Shown here one piece after another: positions 24,017-32,820 of a stretch of DNA of 64,000 bases. Numbering within the stretch: the stretch's first letter is position 1; the number at the start of each line of letters is the position of its first letter. The position numbers and the translations under genes are program-made. The stretch covers positions 124,001 to 188,000 of the forward strand of contig CALSFV010000371.1 in NCBI GenBank assembly GCA_943737045.1. The letters are read 5' to 3'. Source of the stretch: Parapristionchus giblindavisi (taxonomy: Eukaryota > Nematoda > Chromadorea > Rhabditida > Diplogasteridae). The notes beneath the pieces were generated by a model. It made no database searches, had not been told where the DNA came from, and saw only the letters and a program-made list of their open reading frames with translations.

Positions 24017-24038
24017 TTTTTTTTTTTTTTTGTTTTTT
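24017..24038 (-). repeat. A-rich patch at the 5' truncation point, copy 1
   Basis: On the plus strand this is T15, G, T6. In element orientation it is A6, C, A15, lying 5' of the reverse-transcriptase fragment. It is not a 3' poly(A) tail, because it sits at the truncated end. It does not look like reverse-transcriptase coding sequence either. Possible origins are untemplated or slippage-generated filler during second-strand synthesis, or a template jump onto another poly(A) RNA. Confidence 0.8.
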
Positions 24039-24043
24039 GATTT
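24039..24043. repeat. Possible target-site duplication GATTT, right, copy 1
   Basis: Right-hand partner of the GATTT at 23,080-23,084. The satellite resumes in phase with CCCTGG at 24,044. Because both flanks are satellite, the match could partly be chance. Confidence 0.5.
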
Positions 24044-24141
24044 CCCTGGTCGAATCTGGGCTAGCCCCTTGCTTCTGAGTGATTCCCTGGTCGAATCTGG
24101 GCTAGCCCCTTGCTTCTGAGTGATTCCCTGGTCGAATCTGG

Positions 24142-26362
24142 GATAGCCCCTTGCTTCTGAGTGATTCCCTGGTCGAATCTGGGATAGCCCCTTGTTTCTG
24201 AGTGATTCCCTGGTCGAATCTGGGCTAGCCCCTTGCTTCTGAGTGATTCCCTGGTCGAATCTGGGATAGCCCCTTGCTTCTGAGTGATTCCCTGGTCGAA
24301 TCTGGGATAGCCCCTTGTTTCTGATTGATTCCCTGGTCGAATCTGGGCTAGCCCCTTGCTTCTGAGTGATTCCCTGGTCGAATCTGGGATAGCCCCTTGC
24401 TTCTGAGTGATTCCCTGGTCGAATCTGGGATAGCCCCTTGTTTCTGATTGATTCCCTGGTCGAATCTGGGCTAGCCCCTTGCTTCTGAGTGATTCCCTGG
24501 TCGAATCTGGGCTAGCCCCTTGCTTCTGAGTGATTCCCTGGTCGAATCTGGGCTAGCCCCTTGCTTCTGAGTGATTCCCTGGTCGAATCTGGGCTAGCCC
24601 CTTGCTTCTGAGTGATTCCCTGGTCGAATCTGGGCTAGCCCCTTGCTTCTGAGTGATTCCCTGGTCGAATCTGGGCTAGCCCCTTGCTTCTGAGTGATTC
24701 CCTGGTCGAATCTGGGATAGCCCCTTGCTTCTGAGTGATTCCCTGGTCGAATCTGGGATAGCCCCTTGTTTCTGATTGATTCCCTGGTCGAATCTGGGCT
24801 AGCCCCTTGCTTCTGAGTGATTCCCTGGTCGAATCTGGGCTAGCCCCTTGCTTCTGAGTGATTCCCTGGTCGAATCTGGGCTAGCCCCTTGCTTCTGAGT
24901 GATTCCCGCCCCTTGCTTCTGAGTGATACCCTGGTCGAATCTGGGCGAGCCCCTTGCTTCTGAGTGATTCCCTGGTCGAATCTGGGCTAGCCCCTTGCTT
25001 CTGAGTGATTCCCTGGTCGAATCTGGGCTAGCCCCTTGCTTCTGAGTGATTCCCTGGTCGAATCTGGGATAGCCCCTTGCTTCTGAGTGATTCCCTGGTC
25101 GAATCTGGGCTAGCCCCTCGCTTCTGAGTGATTCCCTGGTCGAATCTGGGCTAGCCCCTTGCTTCTGAGTGATTCCCTGGTCGAATCTGGGATAGCCCCT
25201 TGTTTCTGATTGATTCCCTGGTCGAATCTGGGCTAGCCCCTTGCTTCTGAGTGATTCCCTGGTCGAATCTGGGATAGCCCCTTGCTTCTGAGTGATTCCC
25301 TGGTCGAATCTGGGATAGCCCCTTGTTTCTGAGTGATTCCCTGGTCGAATCTGGGCTAGCCCCTTGCTTCTGAGTGATTCCCTGGTCGAATCTGGGATAG
25401 CCCCTTGCTTCTGAGTGATTCCCTGGTCGAATCTGGGATAGCCCCTTGTTTCTGATTGATTCCCTGGTCGAATCTGGGCTAGCCCCTTGCTTCTGAGTGA
25501 TTCCCTGGTCGAATCTGGGATAGCCCCTTGCTTCTGAGTGATTCCCTGGTCGAATCTGGGATAGCCCCTTGTTTCTGATTGATTCCCTGGTCGAATCTGG
25601 GCTAGCCCCTTGCTTCTGAGTGATTCCCTGGTCGAATCTGGGCTAGCCCCTTGCTTCTGAGTGATTCCCTGGTCGAATCTGGGCTAGCCCCTTGCTTCTG
25701 AGTGATTCCCTGGTCGAATCTGGGCTAGCCCCTTGCTTCTGAGTGATTCCCTGGTCGAATCTGGGCTAGCCCCTTGCTTCTGAGTGATTCCCTGGTCGAA
25801 TCTGGGCTAGCCCCTTGCTTCTGAGTGATTCCCTGGTCGAATCTGGGATAGCCCCTTGCTTCTGAGTGATTCCCTGGTCGAATCTGGGATAGCCCCTTGT
25901 TTCTGATTGATTCCCTGGTCGAATCTGGGCTAGCCCCTTGCTTCTGAGTGATTCCCTGGTCGAATCTGGGCTAGCCCCTTGCTTCTGAGTGATTCCCTGG
26001 TCGAATCTGGGCTAGCCCCTTGCTTCTGAGTGATTCCCGCCCCTTGCTTCTGAGTGATACCCTGGTCGAATCTGGGCGAGCCCCTTGCTTCTGAGTGATT
26101 CCCTGGTCGAATCTGGGCTAGCCCCTTGCTTCTGAGTGATTCCCTGGTCGAATCTGGGCTAGCCCCTTGCTTCTGAGTGATTCCCTGGTCGAATCTGGGA
26201 TAGCCCCTTGCTTCTGAGTGATTCCCTGGTCGAATCTGGGCTAGCCCCTCGCTTCTGAGTGATTCCCTGGTCGAATCTGGGCTAGCCCCTTGCTTCTGAG
26301 TGATTCCCTGGTCGAATCTGGGATAGCCCCTTGTTTCTGATTGATTCCCTGGTCGAATCTGG
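24142..26362. repeat. Higher-order tandem pair, 1,131-bp spacing
   Basis: The unit order from 24,142 (two A-type units, the second followed by TTGTTTCTGAGTG at 24,192) recurs from 25,273 (same variant at 25,323). Both copies then run through A-type pairs, six C-type units, a 24-bp unit, a GGGCGAGCC unit and a CCCCTCG unit. The second copy lacks the retroelement on its left. A further relative of the block starts near 30,982. Confidence 0.8.
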
Positions 26363-27504
26363 GCTAGCCCCTTGCTTCTGAGTGATTCCCTGGTCGAATC
26401 TGGGCTAGCCCCTTGCTTCTGAGTGATTCCCTGGTCGAATCTGGGCTAGCCCCTTGCTTCTGAGTGATTCCCTGGTCGAATCTGGGCTAGCCCCTTGCTT
26501 CTGAGTGATTCCCGCCCCTTGCTTCTGAGTGATTCCCTGGTCGAATCTGGGATAGCCCCTTGCTTCTGAGTGATTCCCTGGTCGAATCTGGGATAGCCCC
26601 TTTTTTCTGATTGATTCCCTGGTCGAATCTGGGCTAGCCCCTTGCTTCTGAGTGATTCCCTGGTCGAATCTGGGCTAGCCCCTTGCTTCTGAGTGATTCC
26701 CTGGTCGAATCTGGGCTAGCCCCTTGCTTCTGAGTGATTCCCGCCCCTTGCTTCTGAGTGATACCCTGGTCGAATCTGGGCGAGCCCCTTGCTTCTGAGT
26801 GATTCCCTGGTCGAATCTGGGCTAGCCCCTTGCTTCTGAGTGATTCCCGCCCCTTGCTTCTGAGTGATACCCTGGTCGAATCTGGGCGAGCCCCTTGCTT
26901 CTGAGTGATTCCCTGGTCGAATCTGGGCTAGCCCCTTGCTTCTGAGTGATTCCCTGGTCGAATCTGGGCTAGCCCCTTGCTTCTGAGTGATTCCCTGGTC
27001 GAATCTGGGATAGCCCCTTGCTTCTGAGTGATTCCCTGGTCGAATCTGGGCTAGCCCCTCGCTTCTGAGTGATTCCCTGGTCGAATCTGGGCTAGCCCCT
27101 TGCTTCTGAGTGATTCCCTGGTCGAATCTGGGATAGCCCCTTGCTTCTGATTGATTCCCCGGTCGAATCTGGGCTAGCCCCTTGCTTCTGAGTGATTCCC
27201 TGGTCGAATCTGGGATAGCCCCTTGCTTCTGATTGATTCCCTGGTCGAATCTGGGCTAGCCCCTTGCTTCTGAGTGATTCCCTGGTCGAATCTGGGCTAG
27301 CCCCTTGCTTCTGAGTGATTCCCGCCCCTTGCTTCTGAGTGATTCCCTGGTCGAATCTGGGATAGCCCCTTGCTTCTGAGTGATTCCCTGGTCGAATCTG
27401 GGATAGCCCCTTTTTTCTGATTGATTCCCTGGTCGAATCTGGGCTAGCCCCTTGCTTCTGAGTGATTCCCTGGTCGAATCTGGGCTAGCCCCTTGCTTCT
27501 GAGT

Positions 27505-27509
27505 GATTT
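27505..27509. repeat. Possible target-site duplication GATTT, left, copy 2
   Basis: Duplicate of the GATTT at 23,080-23,084; its right partner is at 28,464-28,468. It is inherited by segmental duplication, so it adds no independent support for a target-site duplication. Confidence 0.45.
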
Positions 27510-27530
27510 AATTTAATTTAATTTAATTTA
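27509..27530 (-). repeat. (AAATT)n retrotransposon tail, copy 2
   Basis: Same number of AAATT units as in copy 1. Equal length of a slippage-prone tail in both copies supports very recent duplication. Confidence 0.85.
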
Positions 27531-27774
27531 TCATACATCAATAAGATGCGACAACATTTGAAATACCAGATGAAAAGAGCTTGTGGGATAGATAGAAATT
27601 ATCGGGCGAGGGGGAGGGTAAAGGGGAGGATGAGAAGTGCAGCTCAGAAAAGACTCTGTATCAAAGATCAAACGGCGATCAATGACAGGTTAGGTTGGCA
27701 AGGCCTAGCGGTGGAGAGGTCCGCAATGATTCAATATATATCGGATTGAATCGAGAGAGTCTAGAATGAGGGCA
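27531..27774 (-). other. Retrotransposon 3' untranslated region, copy 2
   Basis: Duplicate of 23,106-23,349, with no differences seen. The antisense 67-codon frame (27,546-27,749) is repeated too and is not considered a gene. Confidence 0.7.
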
Positions 27775-28440
27775 CTAAAGAGGGGTAATTGTGATTCCTA
27801 ATTTCTCAATAAGATCTTGGGAGGAAAGCAATTTAGCTTTGATAACGGAAGTGGTACATGCTATGGTGGATGAATCAATAATACAATATAATTTAATCAG
27901 AAAACGAGCAACTCTAACAGAGAAAGATGATCTAAGATTTTCTCGTCTAGCGAGAGGAATATGGAAAGCAAAGCAAGATACACGACCAAATGTGGGTTTA
28001 AATACAAAGAAATGACTAGCTGGCAAATCTATTTGACAACGAAGGATCTTAAGAGCATAAATAATATCTATTACTGTTCTTCTGTGGTACAGAGTTGGGA
28101 GAGAATACAAGGACAATCTAGCGGGGTATGAGGGAGGTAAACGAGGGAAACCAACAATACGATTACAGCGGTAAAATAAAAGACGAGTAAAAAGATGTGA
28201 TATATTTTCTAATTTACGAACAAGACCTTTGGACGATGGGGACCACACAGGGGAAGCATATTCAACTATGGGAAGAATATAACATTTAAAAGCATGAATA
28301 TACACATCGGGTTTGGTACAAGAGATCGATCGGAATAGTAAATATACTAATGACGTGGCTTTCTTAGAGATAATAGAAATGTGTGATGAAAAATTGAGGA
28401 GAGGATCAAGAAAGACTCCAAGGTCACGAATAGACTGAGA
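27775..28440 (-). pseudogene. Reverse transcriptase C-terminal fragment (LINE), copy 2
   Basis: Same 221-codon open frame as copy 1, ending at the TAG at 27,775-27,777, with an identical translation over the 176 residues compared directly. It has the same RDLGVFLD and EYASPVWSP landmarks, the same missing catalytic box and the same absence of ATG. Since the two copies are identical, the intact frame is not evidence of selection; it only shows that truncation and duplication were recent relative to mutation. Confidence 0.88.
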
Positions 28441-28441
28441 A

Positions 28442-28463
28442 TTTTTTTTTTTTTTTGTTTTTT
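28442..28463 (-). repeat. A-rich patch at the 5' truncation point, copy 2
   Basis: Again T15, G, T6 on the plus strand, exactly the same run lengths as at 24,017-24,038. Mononucleotide runs of 15 normally vary quickly, so the match bears on the age, or on the assembly, of the duplication. Confidence 0.8.
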
Positions 28464-28468
28464 GATTT
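28464..28468. repeat. Possible target-site duplication GATTT, right, copy 2
   Basis: Right-hand partner of 27,505-27,509. The satellite resumes with CCCTGG at 28,469. Confidence 0.45.
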
Positions 28469-30901
28469 CCCTGGTCGAATCTGGGCTAGCCCCTTGCTTC
28501 TGAGTGATTCCCTGGTCGAATCTGGGCTAGCCCCTTGCTTCTGAGTGATTCCCTGGTCGAATCTGGGATAGCCCCTTGCTTCTGAGTGATTCCCTGGTCG
28601 AATCTGGGATAGCCCCTTGTTTCTGAGTGATTCCCTGGTCGAATCTGGGCTAGCCCCTTGCTTCTGAGTGATTCCCTGGTCGAATCTGGGATAGCCCCTT
28701 GCTTCTGAGTGATTCCCTGGTCGAATCTGGGATAGCCCCTTGTTTCTGATTGATTCCCTGGTCGAATCTGGGCTAGCCCCTTGCTTCTGAGTGATTCCCT
28801 GGTCGAATCTGGGATAGCCCCTTGCTTCTGAGTGATTCCCTGGTCGAATCTGGGATAGCCCCTTGTTTCTGATTGATTCCCTGGTCGAATCTGGGCTAGC
28901 CCCTTGCTTCTGAGTGATTCCCTGGTCGAATCTGGGCTAGCCCCTTGCTTCTGAGTGATTCCCTGGTCGAATCTGGGCTAGCCCCTTGCTTCTGAGTGAT
29001 TCCCTGGTCGAATCTGGGCTAGCCCCTTGCTTCTGAGTGATTCCCTGGTCGAATCTGGGCTAGCCCCTTGCTTCTGAGTGATTCCCTGGTCGAATCTGGG
29101 CTAGCCCCTTGCTTCTGAGTGATTCCCTGGTCGAATCTGGGATAGCCCCTTGCTTCTGAGTGATTCCCTGGTCGAATCTGGGATAGCCCCTTGTTTCTGA
29201 TTGATTCCCTGGTCGAATCTGGGCTAGCCCCTTGCTTCTGAGTGATTCCCTGGTCGAATCTGGGCTAGCCCCTTGCTTCTGAGTGATTCCCTGGTCGAAT
29301 CTGGGCTAGCCCCTTGCTTCTGAGTGATTCCCGCCCCTTGCTTCTGAGTGATACCCTGGTCGAATCTGGGCGAGCCCCTTGCTTCTGAGTGATTCCCTGG
29401 TCGAATCTGGGCTAGCCCCTTGCTTCTGAGTGATTCCCTGGTCGAATCTGGGCTAGCCCCTTGCTTCTGAGTGATTCCCTGGTCGAATCTGGGATAGCCC
29501 CTTGCTTCTGAGTGATTCCCTGGTCGAATCTGGGCTAGCCCCTCGCTTCTGAGTGATTCCCTGGTCGAATCTGGGCTAGCCCCTTGCTTCTGAGTGATTC
29601 CCTGGTCGAATCTGGGATAGCCCCTTGTTTCTGATTGATTCCCTGGTCGAATCTGGGCTAGCCCCTTGCTTCTGAGTGATTCCCTGGTCGAATCTGGGCT
29701 AGCCCCTTGCTTCTGAGTGATTCCCTGGTCGAATCTGGGCTAGCCCCTTGCTTCTGAGTGATTCCCTGGTCGAATCTGGGCTAGCCCCTTGCTTCTGAGT
29801 GATTCCCGCCCCTTGCTTCTGAGTGATTCCCTGGTCGAATCTGGGATAGCCCCTTGCTTCTGAGTGATTCCCTGGTCGAATCTGGGATAGCCCCTTTTTT
29901 CTGATTGATTCCCTGGTCGAATCTGGGCTAGCCCCTTGCTTCTGAGTGATTCCCTGGTCGAATCTGGGCTAGCCCCTTGCTTCTGAGTGATTCCCTGGTC
30001 GAATCTGGGCTAGCCCCTTGCTTCTGAGTGATTCCCGCCCCTTGCTTCTGAGTGATACCCTGGTCGAATCTGGGCGAGCCCCTTGCTTCTGAGTGATTCC
30101 CTGGTCGAATCTGGGCTAGCCCCTTGCTTCTGAGTGATTCCCTGGTCGAATCTGGGCTAGCCCCTTGCTTCTGAGTGATTCCCTGGTCGAATCTGGGATA
30201 GCCCCTTGCTTCTGAGTGATTCCCTGGTCGAATCTGGGCTAGCCCCTCGCTTCTGAGTGATTCCCTGGTCGAATCTGGGCTAGCCCCTTGCTTCTGAGTG
30301 ATTCCCTGGTCGAATCTGGGATAGCCCCTTGCTTCTGATTGATTCCCCGGTCGAATCTGGGCTAGCCCCTTGCTTCTGAGTGATTCCCTGGTCGAATCTG
30401 GGATAGCCCCTTGCTTCTGATTGATTCCCTGGTCGAATCTGGGCTAGCCCCTTGCTTCTGAGTGATTCCCTGGTCGAATCTGGGCTAGCCCCTTGCTTCT
30501 GAGTGATTCCCGCCCCTTGCTTCTGAGTAATACCCTGGTCGAATCTGGGCTAGCCCCTTGCTTCTGAGTGATTCCCTGGTCGAATCTAGGCTAGCCCCTT
30601 GCTTCTGAGTGATTCCCTGGTCGAATCTGGGATAGCCCCTTGCTTCTGAGTGATTCCCTGGTCGAATCTGGGCTAGCCCCTTGCTTCTGAGTGATTCCCG
30701 CCCCTTGCTTCTGAGTGATACCCTGGTCGAATCTGGGCTAGCCCCTTGCTTCTGAGTGATTCCCTGGTCGAATCTGGGCTAGCCCCTTGCTTCTGAGTGA
30801 TTCCCTGGTCGAATCTGGGCTAGCCCCTTGCTTCTGAGTGATTCCCTGGTCGAATCTGGGCTAGCCCCTTGCTTCTGAGTGATTCCCTGGTCGAATCTGG
30901 G

Positions 30902-32080
30902 CTAGCCCCTTGCTTCTGAGTGATTCCCTGGTCGAATCTGGGCTAGCCCCTTGCTTCTGAGTGATTCCCTGGTCGAATCTGGGATAGCCCCTTGCTTCTG
31001 AGTGATTCCCTGGTCGAATCTGGGATAGCCCCTTGTTTCTGAGTGATTCCCTGGTCGAATCTGGGCTAGCCCCTTGCTTCTGAGTGATTCCCTGGTCGAA
31101 TCTGGGATAGCCCCTTGCTTCTGAGTGATTCCCTGGTCGAATCTGGGATAGCCCCTTGTTTCTGATTGATTCACTGGTCGAATCTGGGCTAGCCCCTTGC
31201 TTCTGAGTGATTCCCTGGTCGAATCTGGGATAGCCCCTTGCTTCTGAGTGATTCCCTGGTCGAATCTGGGATAGCCCCTTGTTTCTGATTGATTCCCTGG
31301 TCGAATCTGGGCTAGCCCCTTGCTTCTGAGTGATTCCCTGGTCGAATCTGGGCTAGCCCCTTGCTTCTGAGTGATTCCCTGGTCGAATCTGGGCTAGCCC
31401 CTTGCTTCTGAGTGATTCCCTGGTCGAATCTGGGCTAGCCCCTTGCTTCTGAGTGATTCCCTGGTCGAATCTGGGCTAGCCCCTTGCTTCTGAGTGATTC
31501 CCTGGTCGAATCTGGGCTAGCCCCTTGCTTCTGAGTGATTCCCTGGTCGAATCTGGGATAGCCCCTTGCTTCTGAGTGATTCCCTGGTCGAATCTGGGAT
31601 AGCCCCTTGTTTCTGATTGATTCCCTGGTCGAATCTGGGCTAGCCCCTTGCTTCTGAGTGATTCCCTGGTCGAATCTGGGCTAGCCCCTTGCTTCTGAGT
31701 GATTCCCTGGTCGAATCTGGGCTAGCCCCTTGCTTCTGAGTGATCCCGCCCCTTGCTTCTGAGTGATACCCTGGTCGAATCTGGGCGAGCCCCTTGCTTC
31801 TGAGTGATTCCCTGGTCGAATCTGGGCTAGCCCCTTGCTTCTGAGTGATTCCCTGGTCGAATCTGGGCTAGCCCCTTGCTTCTGAGTGATTCCCTGGTCG
31901 AATCTGGGATAGCCCCTTGCTTCTGAGTGATTCCCTGGTCGAATCTGGGCTAGCCCCTCGCTTCTGAGTGATTCCCTGGTCGAATCTGGGCTAGCCCCTT
32001 GCTTCTGAGTGATTCCCTGGTCGAATCTGGGATAGCCCCTTGTTTCTGATTGATTCCCTGGTCGAATCTGGGCTAGCCCC
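30902..32080. repeat. Retroelement-free relative of the right-flank block
   Basis: From about 30,902 the order C, C, A, A (with TTGTTTCTGAGTG at 31,033), C, A, A and six C-type units mirrors what follows the first insert, at an offset of about 6,841 bp. No insert is present here. One unit carries a private change, GATTCACTGG near 31,170. A 90-residue minus-strand open frame in this stretch is just satellite. Confidence 0.7.
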
Positions 32081-32820
32081 TTGCTTCTGAGTGATTCCCT
32101 GGTCGAATCTGGGCTAGCCCCTTGCTTCTGAGTGATTCCCTGGTCGAATCTGGGCTAGCCCCTTGCTTCTGAGTGATTCCCTGGTCGAATCTGGGATAGC
32201 CCCTTGCTTCTGATTGATTCCCTGGTCGAATCTGGGCTAGCCCCTTGCTTCTGAGTGATTCCCTGGTCGAATCTGGGCTAGCCCCTTGCTTCTGAGTGAT
32301 TCCCTGGTCGAATCTGGGATAGCCCCTTGCTTCTGATTGATTCCCTGGTCGAATCTGGGCTAGCCCCTTGCTTCTGAGTGATTCCCTGGTCGAATCTGGG
32401 CTAGCCCCTTGCTTCTGAGTGATTCCCGCCCCTTGCTTCTGAGTGATACCCTGGTCTAATCTGGGCTAGCCCCTTGCTTCTGAGTGATTCCCTGGTCGAA
32501 TCTAGGCTAGCCCCTTGCTTCTGAGTGATTCCCTGGTCGAATCTGGGATAGCCCCTTGCTTCTGAGTGATTCCCTGGTCGAATCTGGGCTAGCCCCTTGC
32601 TTCTGAGTGATTCCCGCCCCTTGCTTCTGAGTGATACCCTGGTCGAATCTGGGCTAGCCCCTTGCTTCTGAGTGATTCCCTGGTCGAATCTGGGCTAGCC
32701 CCTTGCTTCTGAGTGATTCCCTGGTCGAATCTGGGCTAGCCCCTTGCTTCTGAGTGATTCCCTGGTCGAATCTGGGCTAGCCCCTTGCTTCTGAGTGATT
32801 CCCTGGTCGAATCTGGGATA

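Larger units (their letters stand above)
23085..24038 (-). mobile_element. 5'-truncated non-LTR retrotransposon fragment, copy 1
   Basis: A 954-bp insert in the satellite. On the minus strand it reads, 5' to 3': an A-rich patch (24,038-24,017), the last 221 codons of a reverse-transcriptase-type ORF (24,015-23,353) with a TAG stop (23,352-23,350), about 245 bp of untranslated sequence, and an (AAATT)n tail (23,105-23,084). Strong 5' truncation with an intact 3' end is the usual outcome of target-primed reverse transcription. A short microsatellite tail rather than plain poly(A) is known for CR1/L2/RTE-type clades, so I favour a CR1-like element over L1. It is flanked by GATTT on both sides. 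It lacks the endonuclease and the catalytic reverse-transcriptase part and cannot move by itself. Confidence 0.88.
22358..25272. repeat. Duplicated 2,915-bp segment, copy 1 (carries insert)
   Basis: This stretch matches 26,783-29,697 at a fixed offset of 4,425 bp. Left of it the copies part at T versus G (22,357/26,782). Right of it they part at A-type versus C-type units (from 25,273/29,698). The order of unit types agrees throughout, and every landmark I checked coincides, including the CCCCTTTTTT unit (22,982/27,407), the insert and its 15-T run. It is best read as a segmental duplication within the array rather than two independent insertions. Confidence 0.9.
24039..27509. repeat. 41-bp satellite array between the two inserts
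   Basis: Same 41-bp unit, same orientation and same unit variants as the left segment. The array resumes directly after the T-rich end of the first insert and runs to the (AAATT)n-type tail of the second. It contains two nearly consecutive copies of one block (from 24,142 and from 25,273, spacing 1,131 bp), 24-bp truncated units, and the rare CCCCTTTTTT variant at 26,597 and 27,407. No gene is seen. Confidence 0.97.
27510..28463 (-). mobile_element. 5'-truncated non-LTR retrotransposon fragment, copy 2
   Basis: The second copy of the insert, at a constant +4,425 offset from the first across tail, untranslated region, reverse-transcriptase fragment and A-rich patch. It breaks into the satellite at the same unit position with the same flanking units on both sides. 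It therefore arose by duplication of the surrounding segment, not by a second retrotransposition. Length and content as in copy 1; it is equally incapable of autonomous movement. Confidence 0.88.
26783..29697. repeat. Duplicated 2,915-bp segment, copy 2 (carries insert)
   Basis: Partner of 22,358-25,272, with no difference found by eye. The open frames in the two inserts translate identically, and the homopolymer run has the same length in both. Such identity implies either very recent duplication or gene conversion, or an assembly duplication. The sequence on its own cannot separate these. Confidence 0.9.

Noticed and set aside
24017..24038. Poly(T) as the tail of a plus-strand poly(A) retroelement in opposite orientation
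   Set aside because: The only coding evidence in the insert is on the minus strand, and its 3' end has its own AAATT tail. The A-rich patch is at that element's 5' end and no second element is seen.
23080..28468. Two independent retrotransposon insertions at a hotspot
   Set aside because: Identical truncation points, tail and homopolymer lengths, and 2,915 bp of shared unit order at constant offset favour a single insertion followed by duplication.
30902..31174. 90-codon minus-strand open frame
   Set aside because: Same satellite-derived peptide repeat as at 4,035-4,514; an accident of A-type unit spacing.
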